Part shown: piece by piece, positions 1 to 11,889 of the stretch
Layout: each line of letters starts with the position of its first letter
Numbering within the stretch: position 1 is the first letter of the stretch
Assembly: GCA_950022295.1 (NCBI GenBank)
Contig: OX465598.1
Location: 184,631,501-184,695,500, forward strand
DNA length: 64,000 bases
Source: Bromus sterilis
Taxonomy: Eukaryota; Streptophyta; Magnoliopsida; Poales; Poaceae
Direction of reading: 5' to 3'
Made by a program: the position numbers and the translations under genes
The notes under the pieces: model-generated
Databases searched by the model: none
Seen by the model: only the letters and a program-made list of their open reading frames with translations
What the model was told of the DNA's origin: nothing

Positions 1-263
1 TTCTCTGATTTTTCTAGTCACAAGGACAGAATCTGTTTTCTGGAGAGCATGTCACAACTTTTACTTCCCTTGCAGTATGAGGCTAAACTTGGCGCAAAGC
101 TTGAAAAGTAAAGATACAATGATGTTTATACAGTAGTAACAATCATCAAGACCACTAAGAACAGAACAAAAGAAAAAATAGAAACCTAAATTCATTGCAG
201 GCTGCCTCCCGAAAGCGCTTCTTTAGAGCCATTAGCTAGGCTTAAAGCAGAAGATCAAGTCTT

Positions 264-2291
264 TTAAAGAGAATAACTAGCCCGTGTGACGGACTCAAAA
301 GGTAACTTAATCTTTTTCCTAGGGAAATGTTCCATCCCTTTCTTGAGAGGGAATTGGAACTTGATAGTTCCCTCTTTCAAATCAATGATAGCACCAACTG
401 TGCGAAGAAAACGACGTCCCAAAATAATTGGACAAGAGGGCTCACACTCAATGTCCATAATAGTGAAATCAACGGGAACATAATTGTCATTGAAAATGAT
501 AAGAACATCGTCGATCTTCCCCAAAGGTTTCTTTACGGAAGAATCAACAAGATGAACACCAAAAGAACAAGGATCAAAAGGTTTCAATTCAAGTATATCA
601 TACATTTTTTGGGGCATAACAGAGGTACTTGCTCCAACATCACAAAGAACATAACAAGAGAAGTTATTCAATTTAATTTTTATCATAGGATCCCAACCAT
701 CTTCTAGCTTCCTAGGTATGGAGGCTGCTAGTCTAAGCTTCTCCTCCCTAACTTTAATTAGAGCATTGGTGATATGCTCTGTGAAGGCAAGATTGAGTGT
801 GCTAGTGTGGGGGTCTCTAGACATCTTGTGTAGGAAACCAATAACTTCTGGTAAAGTGTAGTTGTCAAAGTATAAGTCACTTCTATCTATCAAGGAAGTA
901 GTGATATCATTTAAGCTCACTTTTTTGAAAGCCTCTATGTTCATAGAGGTTTCCTCTTCTAAGGTTGATGTGGTAGCATCACCATTGATAGGTCCAGTGG
1001 GACTAGGGGTGTGATGGGTGCTAACAGTTTGGACATCATCAACTACTTGGATAGTGGCTACTGTGTGGTAGGTAGGACGGCTCTTAATTCTCTCTTCTTC
1101 CTCCTTTTCTCTAGCCCATCTCTCTTTTAGTTTTCCCAACATCCTAATGTTTTCATTAATTTGGACTTGGATAGCATTCATAGGAGTGGTCTTCCTCTCC
1201 TCGAGGGGAGAGGTTCTAATCTTCAGCATCTCTACATCATGGGCTATGTTGTCTACCTTCGAAAAGAGGATATCTAATTTATCTAATTTCTCTTCCACAC
1301 TCTTGTTGAAGGCTTTCTGGGTAGTGATAAAGTCTTTGAGCAAGGTCTCTAGTTCTGAAGTGGAGTTTCTGGTGGTAGGATAAGTGTTGTTCCCATAGTC
1401 GTTGGATGGGAAAGGCCTAGGATTGTTGCTACCAAAGTTACTCCTATAAGCATTATTGTTGAAGTTGTTTCTAGAGACAAAATTAGCATCTACTTGCTCC
1501 CGAGCAACCAAAGAATTTAAAGGAACATCTTGAGGATCAATAGAAGGTTGCTTGGTAAGTAGAGACATGATAAGGTCAACCTTTTCATTTAAAGAGGAGA
1601 TCTCCTCGACAGAGTTTACCTTCTTACCGGTTGGAGATCTCTCGGTGTGCCATTGCGAGTAGTTCAGCATCATCTCATCAAGTAGCTTTGTGGCAGCACC
1701 AAGCGTGGTTGACATAAAAGTTCCTCCCGCAGCCGAATCTAACAGGTTCCGCGAGGTGAAGTTCAAGCCTGCATAAAAAGTCTGGATAACCATCCGGGTA
1801 GTCAGTCCATGTGTGGGGCAGTTCATGACAAGCATCTTCATACGTTCCCAAGCCTGGGCAACGTGTTCATTATCCAATTGCCTGAAATTCATAATGTTAC
1901 TCTGCAATTGAATAACTTTAGCAGGGGGATAGTACTTCCCTATAACAGCATCTTTGCATTTACTCCAAGAATCGATACTGTTCTTGGGCAAAGATTGTAG
2001 CCACTCCTTGGCTCTTCCTCTCAAAGAGAAAGGAAAAAGCTTCAGCTTGACGATGTCTCCATCCACTTCCTTGTACTTCTGCATGTCGCAGAGCTCGATA
2101 AAGTTGTTTAGGTGCAAGGAAGCATCTTCTCCTGCTCCTGAGAATTGATCTTTCATAACAAGGTTAAGCAGAGCAGGTTTAATCTCATAAGAAGGTGCTG
2201 AAATGGCAGGTCGAGCAATAGGAGTGCAGATAAAGTCAATGTTGTTGTGACTAGTGAAGTCACACAACTTAATGTTTTCATTGGAACCCAT
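264..2291 (-). CDS. gag-pro: gag-protease polyprotein of Athila-lineage element C, intact frame
   Basis: 675 residues without a stop. The start MGSNENIKLCDF lies about 120 bp downstream of the PBS, and the same start context is found in the decayed relative at 22763. Residues ~40-220 form the retrotransposon gag domain (landmarks KEWLQSLP, NIMNFRQ, AWERMKML). An Asn-rich linker follows at ~270-310, then a charged coiled-coil-like stretch at ~315-405. The C-terminal third (~540-660) is a retropepsin-like protease with the active-site box LCDVGAST and the later ILGRRFLR motif. No CCHC zinc knuckle is visible between gag and protease. Gag would form the capsid-like particle and the protease would cleave the polyprotein. 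Pol would follow outside the window. The intact frame contrasts with every other retroelement gene here. Confidence 0.88.
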   Translation of the reverse strand: MGSNENIKLCDFTSHNNIDFICTPIARPAISAPSYEIKPALLNLVMKDQFSGAGEDASLHLNNFIELCDMQKYKEVDGDIVKLKLFPFSLRGRAKEWLQSLPKNSIDSWSKCKDAVIGKYYPPAKVIQLQSNIMNFRQLDNEHVAQAWERMKMLVMNCPTHGLTTRMVIQTFYAGLNFTSRNLLDSAAGGTFMSTTLGAATKLLDEMMLNYSQWHTERSPTGKKVNSVEEISSLNEKVDLIMSLLTKQPSIDPQDVPLNSLVAREQVDANFVSRNNFNNNAYRSNFGSNNPRPFPSNDYGNNTYPTTRNSTSELETLLKDFITTQKAFNKSVEEKLDKLDILFSKVDNIAHDVEMLKIRTSPLEERKTTPMNAIQVQINENIRMLGKLKERWAREKEEEERIKSRPTYHTVATIQVVDDVQTVSTHHTPSPTGPINGDATTSTLEEETSMNIEAFKKVSLNDITTSLIDRSDLYFDNYTLPEVIGFLHKMSRDPHTSTLNLAFTEHITNALIKVREEKLRLAASIPRKLEDGWDPMIKIKLNNFSCYVLCDVGASTSVMPQKMYDILELKPFDPCSFGVHLVDSSVKKPLGKIDDVLIIFNDNYVPVDFTIMDIECEPSCPIILGRRFLRTVGAIIDLKEGTIKFQFPLKKGMEHFPRKKIKLPFESVTRASYSL

Positions 2292-2414
2292 AGTAGCAGC
2301 AGGTATTTTTGGTATTTTTGATTAGGGACACAAAAGTAAAAACTGAAAGGTAAACTAACAAGACTAAAAAGAAAAGGTAAAAGATAGCGTGCAACTCCAT
2401 CTTGTAGACTTGAG

Positions 2415-2432
2415 TCTCCGGCAACGGCGCCA
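2415..2432 (-). promoter_or_regulatory. Primer binding site (tRNA-Asp type) of element C
   Basis: Read on the minus strand this is TGGCGCCGTTGCCGGAGA, the tRNA-Asp-complementary PBS used by Athila-lineage elements, one base off the common form. It lies 10 bp inside the LTR end and fixes the orientation of element C. Confidence 0.9.
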
Positions 2433-2442
2433 GAAATTTGCT

Positions 2443-4078
2443 TGATGGCTTCTCGCCCCTCGTTGGTTACCCCAAGTGGAAGGTTTGAGATGCAGTGCAG
2501 CAGCAAGTTTCCCTCGGTGAAGATACCAAGGTTATCGAACCAGTAGGACTCAGGAGATACAAGTAGGTGGCAACGTCGCCAGAAATTGCTTCCTGACTAG
2601 GGCGTTGTCGTGGACCTGCACACAACAACAAATAGCTTTGCTCCCAACGAGTACAGAGGAGTTGTCAATTCCTCCGGCCTTGTCGTTTACAAAGGATCAA
2701 CGAAAGAGATAAAAGGTGCAAAGAAAAGTAAAACCTGAAAGTAAATTGAGGGTGTGAACAATAATGTGAAGATGGACCGAGGTCCCGTGATTTTCACTAG
2801 TGATGTCTCTCTCCCAAAAGACGATAAAAGTGCTAGCGAGGTAAACAAATCACACTTGGGCAATTGACGGGATATGAAGGCACCGCAATGCTAACTATGC
2901 TGCAAAGAAAGGAAGGGCTCAAAAGCAATGGGCAGTACGCCAAGGTAAGTAGACCGAAATCCATCTGCATCTACTACGAATCATCCACCTTGAGATATCT
3001 ATCCAGAACATCTCGCTGGTATTAAGTTGCGAATCCCACAAAGTGTAAACTCAAAGCAACAGACAAGTGCATTAAAAGAACTTTGCGTAAAGTAAACAAT
3101 CCTTGCACCGGCAGGTACAAGCACCGTTGTTTTATCCCTGGTGGCAACATCACATCCCCTAGTCTCATGTTTCTGTCACTCAAGCTAGATAACAAGGGGC
3201 TGAACCCACGATCGAGCATAACGCTCTCTCTTGGAGTTGCAAATAAAATACTTGGCCAAAGCAAATACCGCAACGGAGAACATGCAAGAATTTACTCAAG
3301 AACAAAATATAAAAGAGAAGAACCAAATATATTACTCATCACAATCTGAACATAATCTCATAATCCATCAGATCCCAACAAAATCAGCATAGCAACAGCA
3401 GAAATTACATAGATGCCTCGATCATGTGAAGCAGCTCACGAGGACTCGAAAGTGGAAGCACAAAAGTGGGAGAGATTCATCACATAGCTACTGGTCACGG
3501 ATCCATGGTTCAAGGGGGACTACTCACGGTACATCCGGGAGGCGTCCATGGCTATGGATGGTCTCCCGGAGGGGGTTCCTCCTTCCGGCAGGGTGCCTGG
3601 GCAGTTTCTCCAGGCAGCCCCGATCTTGAAACGGAGGCGGCGGCGGTACAGAGGGGAGTTCGCGAAAAAGAGATCGATATTAAGGGTTTCCATCCCGAGG
3701 GTTAAATATAGGCGAAGGGGGCATCGAGGGGACCCACGAGGCAGTCAGGAGGGTCCCTGGCGCGGCCCAGGGTGGGGCCGCGTCACCTGCCCTCCTGGCT
3801 GCCTGGTGGTGGCCCCCCTTCCTTCTCTTGGTGATTCCGGAAGCTTCTATTGCGCTGATTTTTTATATATTTTCCCGGAATTTTTGGAGCACTTTTAATG
3901 GCCGGAAAACCTGAAATACAAAAACAACTGAAAACAGAAACTGGCAATTGGGTGCACTGAGTTAATAGGTTAGTCCAAATAGGTTCAAAAGTGTATGAAA
4001 GTTCAAGCAAAACATGGCAAAGTCACACAAAACATGCATGGAGCAAGCAGAAATTATAGATACGTTTGGGACGTATCA
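2443..4078 (-). repeat. 5' LTR of element C (Athila lineage)
   Basis: 1636 bp with TG...CA ends on the minus strand (starts TGATACGTCC at 4078, ends GCCATCA at 2443). The boundaries agree with the solo LTR at 62212-63858, whose ends are proven by a target duplication. A TATA-like stretch on the minus strand lies near 3702-3710, followed downstream by a GC-rich leader at about 3450-3700. Short open frames inside it have no family resemblance and are LTR sequence. Confidence 0.88.
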
Positions 4079-4088
4079 TAGGGTTAAT

Positions 4089-4245
4089 AATCTAACATGA
4101 ATTTTTGGAGAAGATTTTTATCTGGCCTTTTGAATTAATTTCTCAGGGCTTTTCTTTTCCCCATTTTTGAATTTCTTGTTGAATTTTTCACATGATGCAA
4201 AGGGACTTGCTAATCCTAGAACATACCTAACTTGGGGTTGTGACA
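4089..4245 (-). repeat. 3' LTR of element A, truncated
   Basis: Starts TGTCACAACCCC on the minus strand at 4245 and matches the 5' LTR of A at 11733-11889 almost base for base, then stops where element C begins. It directly follows a purine-rich tract on the minus strand (4246-4256), as expected for a 3' LTR. Confidence 0.85.
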
Positions 4246-4256
4246 ACTCGCCCCCA
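4246..4256 (-). promoter_or_regulatory. Polypurine tract of element A
   Basis: On the minus strand GTGGGGGCGAGT immediately precedes the 3' LTR start. The equivalent in element D is GTGGGGGAGAGT. It would prime plus-strand DNA synthesis. Confidence 0.7.
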
Positions 4257-7124
4257 CTCAAAATAATCTCGTCCCGAGATTCAGAAGTCTGCGGGAGGAA
4301 GGAGGGGTACTCGGCACGGAGACGGTCTTCTCTTTCCCACGTAGCTTCTCTCTCAGAGTGGTGTGACCATTACACTTTCAGAAACCTAATCTTTTGACGA
4401 CGAGTGACACGCTCTACTGAATCAAGAACACGAACAGGGTATTCTCGATAAGAAAGGTCATCTTGTAGATCAAGCGTTTCATGGTCGACTTCGCGGATGG
4501 GGTCCTTGAAGCAACGCCTGAGTTGTGACACATGGAATACATCATGTACTCGGAAAAGGTGCGGGGTAGTTCAAGTTGGTAGGCAACTTCTCCACGTTTA
4601 GCAAGAATGCGGAAAGGTCCGATGTAACGTGGGGCCAACTTGCCTTTGATACCGAAACGTTGGGTTCCCTTCAGAGGAGTAACCCGAAGGTAAGCCTTCT
4701 CATCCAGATTGTAGCTCTCTTGCCTATGATGACGATCATAGTAGCTTTTCTGACGAGACTGGGCTGCTTTCAATTGATCACGAACAATGCGAACTTGCTC
4801 TTCCGCTTCCTTGATCATGTCCGGTCCAAAGAATTGTCTTTCACCGGTTTCTGACCAGTTTAGTGGTGTTCGACATCGTCGTCCATATAGGAGTTCAAAA
4901 AGAGCCATGTTCAGACTAGATTGAAAACTATTGTTATAAGCAAATTCGGCAAATGGAAGAGACTTCTCCCAATTCTTTCCGAATGAGATAACCCAAGGTC
5001 TGAGCATGTCTTCAAGAATTTGTTTAACCCTTTCGACTTGACCGCTAGAATGAGGATGGAAAGCTGTACTAAAGGAGAGATGAGTTCCCATAGCATTCTG
5101 AAAGCTTCCCCAAAATCTAGAGGTGAAAAGGCTACCGCGATCAGAATTGATTTCCAAAGGAACACCGTGAAGGGATACAATTCTAGAGACGTACAAGTCC
5201 GCTAACTGGCTAGCAGTTATAGACTCGCGAACTGGAAGGAAGTGAGCAACTTTGGAAAGCCTATCTATGACAACGAAGATGGCATTGTTTCCTTTCTGGT
5301 TTCTTGGAAAGCCGGTGATGAAGTCCATACCGACTTTGTCCCATTTCCACTCGGGAATAGGCAAAGGTTGAAGTGTACCAGCAGGTCTTTGGTGTTCTGC
5401 CTTAATGCGACGACAAACATCACATTCGGCAACAAATCGAGCAATGTCTCTCTTCATCCTAGTCCACCAAAATCTCTGGCGTAGATCTCGGTACATTTTT
5501 GTGCTACCGGGATGAATCGAGAGGGGTGTGTCATGGGCTTCTTAGAGGATGAGTTGCCTTAGATCCCTATTCTTAGGTACTACCGAACGATTTTCAAAGA
5601 ATACCGTTCCTTTACTATCTGTGGACAAACATTTAGAAACTCCGCTAGCAATGTTCTCCTTGATCCGGCGAACACCTCGTGCACGCCTTTGGGCAACTAT
5701 GATTTGATCCTCAAGGGTTGGTTTCGCCACCAAGCTGAAAAGAGATCCACGAGGAACAATCTCGAGGTTGAGCTTTCGAAATTCCTCATGAAGAAGTGGT
5801 TGATACTGTTGTAACATGAGGTTGTTACAATACTACTTACGACTTAGTGCATCAGCCATCACATTGCCTTTGCCTGCGGTGTAAGAAATTCCTAAGTCAT
5901 AATCTTTTATCAACTCAATCCATCGTCTTTGCCTGAGATTTAGATCTGGCTGGGTGAAAATTTATTTGAGGCTTTGGTGGTCAGAATAGACCTCACAACG
6001 GTTACCAAGGAGGTAATGTCGCCAAGTTGTTAGGGCATGAACTACGGCAGCGAGTTCAAGGTCGTGGGTAGGATAGTTCTCTTCATGTGGCCGCAACTGG
6101 CGTGAAGCATAAGCTACCACATGTCGATCTTGCAGAAGTATGCATCCTAACCCTTGCCGTGATGCGTCACAATAGATCTCGGAATCCTTTTTAGTGTCTG
6201 GAGGTGCAAGTACGGGTGCAGAAGTCAACCTCCTTTTTAGCTCTTGAAAGCTTTCCTCGCACTTGGGAGTCCATAAGAATTTCTTATCTTTGTTGAGGAT
6301 TTCAGTTAGAGGCTTTGCAACTTTAGAAAAGTTCTCGACGAAGCGGCGGCAATAGCTGGCTAGGCCAAGAAAACTCCTAACTTGCTTAACCGATTCAGGT
6401 GGAGTCAAGTCAAGGACGGCCTGAACTCTCTCGGGATTCACAGCAATGCCTTTTGCAGAAATCACGTGGCCTAAGTAGGTCACTTCTGGTAGCCAAAATT
6501 CACACTTGGAGAATTTAGCATACAGGCGATGCTCTCTAAGTTTCATCAATACCAGCCTTAGGTGTTCGGCATGTTCTTCTTTGTTCTTCGAGTAGATGAG
6601 AATGTCATCGAGATAAACCACAACAAATGTATCTAAGTACTCCATGAAGATCGAATTCATCATGCGTGAGAAAGTGGCGGGGGCATTGGTTAAACCAAAG
6701 GACATGACGGTGTACTCATAAAGACCATAACGAGTAGTGAAAGCCGTCTTGGGAATGTCCTCGTTTCGGATTTTGATTTGATGATAACCTATTCTCAAAT
6801 ACATCTTGGAGAAGACAGAGGATCCTTCAAGTTGATCATAAAGATCATTGATCCTGGGCAAGGGTACTTGTTCTTTATCGTCGCTAAATTTAGCGGGCGA
6901 TAGTCTACGCACATCCTTTCTGTTCCATCTTTCTTCGTTACGAACAGAACAGGGCAACCCCATGGCGATGAGCTAGGGCGGATGAAGCCTTTTTCCAACA
7001 AAGCTCCCAGTTGGGTTTTAAGCTCAGCTAACTCACGTGGGGCCATTTTGTATGGGCGTCTAGAAATTGGTGCGGTTCCTGGTACAAGATCCACTATAAA
7101 CTCTACACATCTGTCGGGTGGCAT
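4252..7124 (-). pseudogene. pol: pol of element A: RT, RNase H, integrase, chromodomain; frameshifted
   Basis: Read on the minus strand. RT starts at MPPDRCVEFIVDLVPG (7124) and carries the catalytic box YLDDILIYS. RNase H has IYCDASRQGLGC and the SDHQSLK end. Integrase has a CDVCRRIKAEH zinc-finger part and the catalytic blocks KVGMDFITG, INSDRGSLFT and GQVERV. The C-terminal end keeps a chromodomain-like stretch (FLKV...WSHHSEREATWERE). Breaks: a 1 bp loss relative to D near 6864, in-frame stops at 5962-5964, 5833-5835 and 5542-5544, another 1 bp loss near 4567, and a stop at 4370-4372. The frame order and chromodomain place it in the Tekay/Del chromoviruses. It is not functional as it stands. 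Confidence 0.88.
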
Positions 7125-7789
7125 GGTTTAAGGAGTTTGGTTACTGGATGGTTTTCCTGATGATGACCATGGTTTACTAGGGGCTACAACAGATATGTCA
7201 GAGTAACAAAGTACCCCAACACGATGGTTAGTGGGGTTCTTCTGGCTAGAAGACATCTAAAGTGGGAGCAAGAGCTGCAATTGAATCACTATAGGTTTCT
7301 AGAACAAAACCTACAATAAACTCTATGGAACTGTCGGGCATGCCACCTAGAAAACTTCTGGAAGGACACCCGAAAAAGATAGAAGGATTTTGAAAATGCA
7401 TCAGATTATGTAGAAACCTGGGATGACTCGGACAGCATAACGGCTGTAATTGTAAGAAATGTCTTTTCTTGCAATGTAGAAACAACACTTACATAATACG
7501 ATGTAAGAAATCAGCATTAAAACAATGCTAGGAAACCGGACACAACTTTCCTACGGCTACAAGGAAGCAAACAACGAGATGTTCTAATCAGACAGAGGTG
7601 AGCCTAGTCCTATCTTCCCGTAGAATAAGATGAGGGTGACTCAGAACTCAGAACGATGAGGGTAAGGAGAAAAAGAAGCCTTACGTTGTTCCCTTATATA
7701 CCCAGAGTAACTATATAACTATAGAAGGCTAGACTCGACTTCGGCCAAGGCTGATAATCCTACAGTCAGTCCTGCTCTGATACCAAGTC
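7125..7789 (-). other. Short leader of element A between PBS and RT, with an RT-start-like remnant
   Basis: A normal element of this clade carries gag and protease here; this one has ~665 bp. On the minus strand a short frame ending at 7246 contains MPDSSIEFIVGFVLET, which resembles the real RT start MPPDRCVEFIVDLVPG about 120 bp downstream, as if the RT start had been duplicated or the deletion joined related sequences. The same arrangement is present in element D at 46060-46155. Confidence 0.6.
7774..7785 (-). promoter_or_regulatory. Primer binding site (initiator tRNA-Met) of element A
   Basis: Minus strand reads TGGTATCAGAGC, the standard tRNA-iMet-complementary PBS, four bases inside the LTR end. 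Confidence 0.88.
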
Positions 7790-10700
7790 TATCGGGACCC
7801 GGGGTTAGCGTATGCAAGCCTCGCTACAACACAATCATATGGAGAGCCGAGAACCGTACCCATTTGTCTAAGCAGACATGGCCAAGCACAGAACGTTCTC
7901 GGAAAGCATCGAACATGAGGGGCATCCCATTCAGGCCGGATGATCCACTGAGATGGGTCCTCATCGTCCGCACACAAGTCTAAATGATATGGGTGGTGAA
8001 CTCCCATACTCATAGACAAGTCGCCTCAACCATACTATCGATTGTATTATAACCCTTACATAGACTTACTCCAGCCCGATCACTTAGTCGGGGTCTAGGG
8101 CGGGCTCGATCATACATCAAAGTGTGCACGAGACGGAGTCTCGAGCAATCGCATCGCGATGCCCCAAGCTGCGCACATCTAAGGGCCACTTGGTGTATAA
8201 AAGACCGCCAGCCAGATCACAACTAAGGTCTCGAAAACCCATACTAAGACATGCATGTTATAAACATACACGCAGCACACATGTCTAGTATGAACAACAG
8301 GTATCATTGCAATTCTCTACAATGTATACATCTTTATTAATAACTCTGACAGAATGCACACAGAGATCACAAGCATGTGATCCAACATTACAACAGACAA
8401 GCGGAAGCAAAGTAGGTCTGAGTACAGACAAGTTTAACAAATGGCTTAGAGAAGCCTTATCTAAAAACAAGCCCTCCACGAGGGAACCAGTCGTCTGACT
8501 GGGACTACACTAGCTTGGTCTTGGTCTGAGTCTTCATTCTTCGAGATTCAGGTAGAAGCCACCATCGGGGTCGGTGGGTTCATCTAAAACATAGATTAAG
8601 AAAACGTGAGTACAAAATCGTACTCAGCAAGACTTACATAGGAACTATACTACTCATGCACATGTATCAAGGTAAAGGGAGGTGGGGTTTCACTTGCAGA
8701 AGTGCCAGCTTTGACTTGGCTAGTCCTGAACTACGAGTACCAGACTTGTGGTAAGAAGCGTACACGAGTCCACTACATCTCTTCAACCAATTACACCACT
8801 ATGGTGCCTTCCTCGACTTCCCCACGAGAAAGCACGCCATAGCACTCACACTTATCTTGGTGTATTTTAGAAGTATCCAGTTCAAGTTGTCTAATAATCA
8901 AGCTAAGCTTTCCAAGCAGTCCTTAACTGCGGACGCGGATATTCGAATAGTTTTATTAACCCTGCAGGGGTGTACCGCTACACACACATGATCATCGGTT
9001 ACCGCCTTTGTACTCGACACCGTTCAAGAAGTGTCGGCGAGGATGCTCACCACAACTGTTACCTCATAGCCGATCTAGTCCAAGAAAGCCGCCTACCTGG
9101 GTTGGCTACCACTATCGTGAACCCGACCGGTTTACCGAAGTGGACCCAAGTGACGTGTGCGTGGTGCATAAGCCGGTCTCGGATGAGCCGTTCTCTCACT
9201 TGGCTACCAGGCCACAATACCTACAGAAATCCGAACTACTGCGACATCTGGACATCGAAGGGGATGAGTTAGTAAGCTGAGAGGGGTCAGTGAGCCCAAT
9301 GTGTGGTTGTACTCTTCATCTTGGATCACCACACAAGAACTCGGACTTAGGGCGGTGTTCAACGAGACAACCCACCGTGTACTCCTACACAGCCTCTCAT
9401 CGTTCACCTTGTATTAGGGTAGATTCACCAACACCTTTCTACCATCATCATCATGATCACTACCATCCCGACTCACATAGCAGTATCAACATGGTATCAT
9501 TCTAAGAATGCAATAAGCAGTAACAATTGTAGGGGCCACAAGATATCAATCAACTCCTACATTTGCTAGGATTGTGGTTTGCTTACTACTGTGACAAATG
9601 ATAGGTCATGCAAAGGAATGGGTTCATCTATGCGGTAGAAACGTAGCATGGTAATCATCCTATACAATGCATAAGCGAGACATGAGAGGGAAGTGGGATT
9701 TTATCGACATGATCAATGGGGGTTTGCTTGCCTTGCTGACGGGGTTCAGTCACGGGGTCTTCAATGAAGGGGGTGATCTCAGGTTCCGGCTCCACTTCTA
9801 TCAGCAACATGACAATCATAGGATCAACATAATGTACAATGCACAATCACATGAATAAGATTGTAATGGTGATGTTCATGGTTCTGATGTGTTGAGCATT
9901 CCATTTAAAAGCAGTATATTGCATTTGAAATGCAAATTCAAACTCCATTTGATTTATCGATGAATTTCAAATGCATTTGAATGCATGAAAGTTCATTTGA
10001 AAAGGTTGATCACGAAGTGATGTGGTATAGTTGAGATAATGTTTCTGATGTGGGGGTGAAACCATTCAAATTAAGTGTGTTGCAAAGTCAATTGCAAAAT
10101 CACTCCAAATTTGAATTTGAAAAGGATCCATATGAATGTTTGCTACTGTTCACCCATTTTAAAATGGGCAAACATGAAAAAAATTGCATATTCATAATCC
10201 TTGTATTTTTCTGATAATTTTAGACATATTATTTGTCCAATTTGGAGTTAGGATTAAACAGTTATTGAATTTAAAAGTTTAATCTATTTTCTGGAATTTT
10301 CGGAATTAATTAAAACGATTTAATTCCTTTACTGCGTCAGCCTGGCGCAGTGCTGACGTCAGGGGGCAGCTGACGAGTGGGGCCCTTCTGTCAGTGGGGG
10401 GGGGGGGGGTTTAAACCCGGTTAGTTAAACTAACCAGGGGTTAGTTAGTGGCCTTGGGCCCACTTGTCAGTGTCACTAAGGGTGTAATTAGAGGGGTGGT
10501 TAGCTCCTAACGACGCCCACGTCATCAAGCAACCGGCGGCTAGACGGCGGTGACATCCCGACGCGGCGGCGACACACTGGACGGCGACTCCGGCGACCAA
10601 ATGGTACGCCGCGACCACCAAACGAACCCCCGTGCTTGCGCGCTTCACCCAGGGCACAACAGCGTCACCGGGGAGGTCTGGAGTGACGCCGACGACGAAC

Positions 10701-11889
10701 TCCCACGGCGGCCGTGGCATGGAGATGAAGCAGACGTCGCCGTAGTGCTTCTCCGCGGTCGTGTGCTGGTGCAACGCATTGCTGGGAACCTCAGGAACGC
10801 GACGGACAGGCTAGGCTGGTCAGCAGAGCACGGTAGCGAGCAAATCGTCGACCATGGCGGCGAGCGCGCTCGGCTCCCATGGCGGATCGAGCTAGAGGTC
10901 AAACGGGGAGGCGACAAGTTGGGGGAAACGGGATGTTGCTCACCCTGGAGCTACTGGAGTGGACGGTGAGGTTGTAGGGGTGTTGATGGTGACGAATTCC
11001 GACGAAGACTCCGCGACGGCCGGCGGGACGAGGTTGGAGCTGGCGTCGTCTCCGGGTCCGTTGAGCTCCAATTGATGGAGGGGATCGACGAAGACGTCGT
11101 CGTGGGCCCGTCTGGACACAGTGGCTCGCCGTGTAGGGCTCTGTGGCCACGCGTTTGCTCGTTGGCGGCGACGTCGTGCGCTCGGTCGCGATGGGATCTC
11201 GACGAGGAGGAGGCTAGAGGAAGCGGCGAGAGGGGGAAGTGAGGGAGGAGGTCGAGGGCATCGCCCTGGCGCGATAAGGACGACGGGGAGGGTGCCAGGC
11301 AGCCTAGCAACTGCCGCCGGCGTCGGCATGCGCTCCAGCGAGCTGCTTGCCGCGCCGGGGAAGAAGACAAACGAGGCAGCGGGCTGGGCCGGCTTGGTGG
11401 GCTCGGGGGGGATTAGTTGGGCTAGAAGCCAGGTGAGTTTCCCTTTTTTTCTTTTCTTCTGTTTTTCTTTTCTGCAATTTTGTTTAGCTTAGCAAATAAA
11501 TAGCTAGGCATTTTATTAAATGCTGAAACTTTTTATGTGGCATCACAATATACAAGGTTAGCCACTTGTAAAGTTTGAACATTTTTAAAATTCAAATAAT
11601 TTGAATATTAACTCAAATAGGGGTTTTTGATTAATTCCAAGGCACTGTTTGAATATTTGAAAAATCCATGAGTATGGGGTGGGTCCCACATCACTTGATA
11701 TGTGATCACACTCATTTATAAGACTTTTCAAAAATCTAACATGAATTTTTGGAGAAGATTTTTATCTGGCCTTTTGAATTAATTTCTCAGGGCTTTTCTT
11801 TTCCCCATTTTTGAATTTCTTGTTGAATTTTTCACATGATGCAAAGGGACTTGCTAATCCTAGCACATACCTAACTTTGGGTTGTGACA
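7790..11889 (-). repeat. 5' LTR of element A (4.1 kb)
   Basis: 4100 bp on the minus strand from TGTCACAACCC (11889) to CCCGATA (7790). The expected CA end reads TA, consistent with a C-to-T change. It shares its start, end and several internal islands with the LTRs of element D but is clearly diverged from them. It holds an AT-rich block (~9890-10330), a 12-base G run near 10399-10410, and a GC-rich, CpG-rich block (10520-11400) that produces several long but meaningless open frames. An AATAAA on the minus strand lies at 8332-8337. Confidence 0.85.

Larger units (their letters stand above)
1..4078 (-). mobile_element. Element C: Athila-lineage Ty3/gypsy retrotransposon, 5' part (LTR, PBS, gag-protease)
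   Basis: On the minus strand the order is LTR (4078 to 2443), tRNA-Asp-type primer binding site, and one long open gag-protease frame; the pol part lies beyond the left window edge. The LTR start TGATACGTCCC and the PBS complementary to tRNA-Asp are typical of Athila-lineage elements in grasses. Positions 1-263 are internal sequence downstream of the gag frame with no coding frame that I recognise. The element abuts the 3' LTR of element A at 4079, so it most likely inserted into A. The open gag frame suggests it is one of the younger insertions. Its second LTR is outside the window, so age and target duplication (TAGGG expected) cannot be checked. Confidence 0.85.
4079..11889 (-). mobile_element. 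Element A: Tekay/Del-like chromovirus (Ty3/gypsy), gag-less, pol broken
   Basis: Minus-strand element: 5' LTR 11889-7790, tRNA-Met PBS, short leader, pol with RT-RNase H-integrase-chromodomain, purine tract, and the first ~157 bp of the 3' LTR (4245-4089). Gag and protease are absent: only ~0.65 kb separate the PBS from the start of RT. At 11890 the sequence passes directly into a B-family LTR interrupted after its first ~0.28 kb, so A inserted into B with expected target duplication GCGCC. The left part of the 3' LTR is cut by element C. The 10 bases 4079-4088 match neither LTR well. Confidence 0.85.

Noticed and set aside
7774..7785. Possible tRNA-related gene at the TGGTATCAGAGC sites
   Set aside because: Only the 12-18 bases complementary to the tRNA 3' end are present next to LTR ends. 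These are primer binding sites, with no cloverleaf.
10445..11492. Many overlapping 80-140 codon frames
   Set aside because: GC-rich part of the LTR of element A. Stop codons are rare there by composition, and the equivalent D region does not preserve the same frames.
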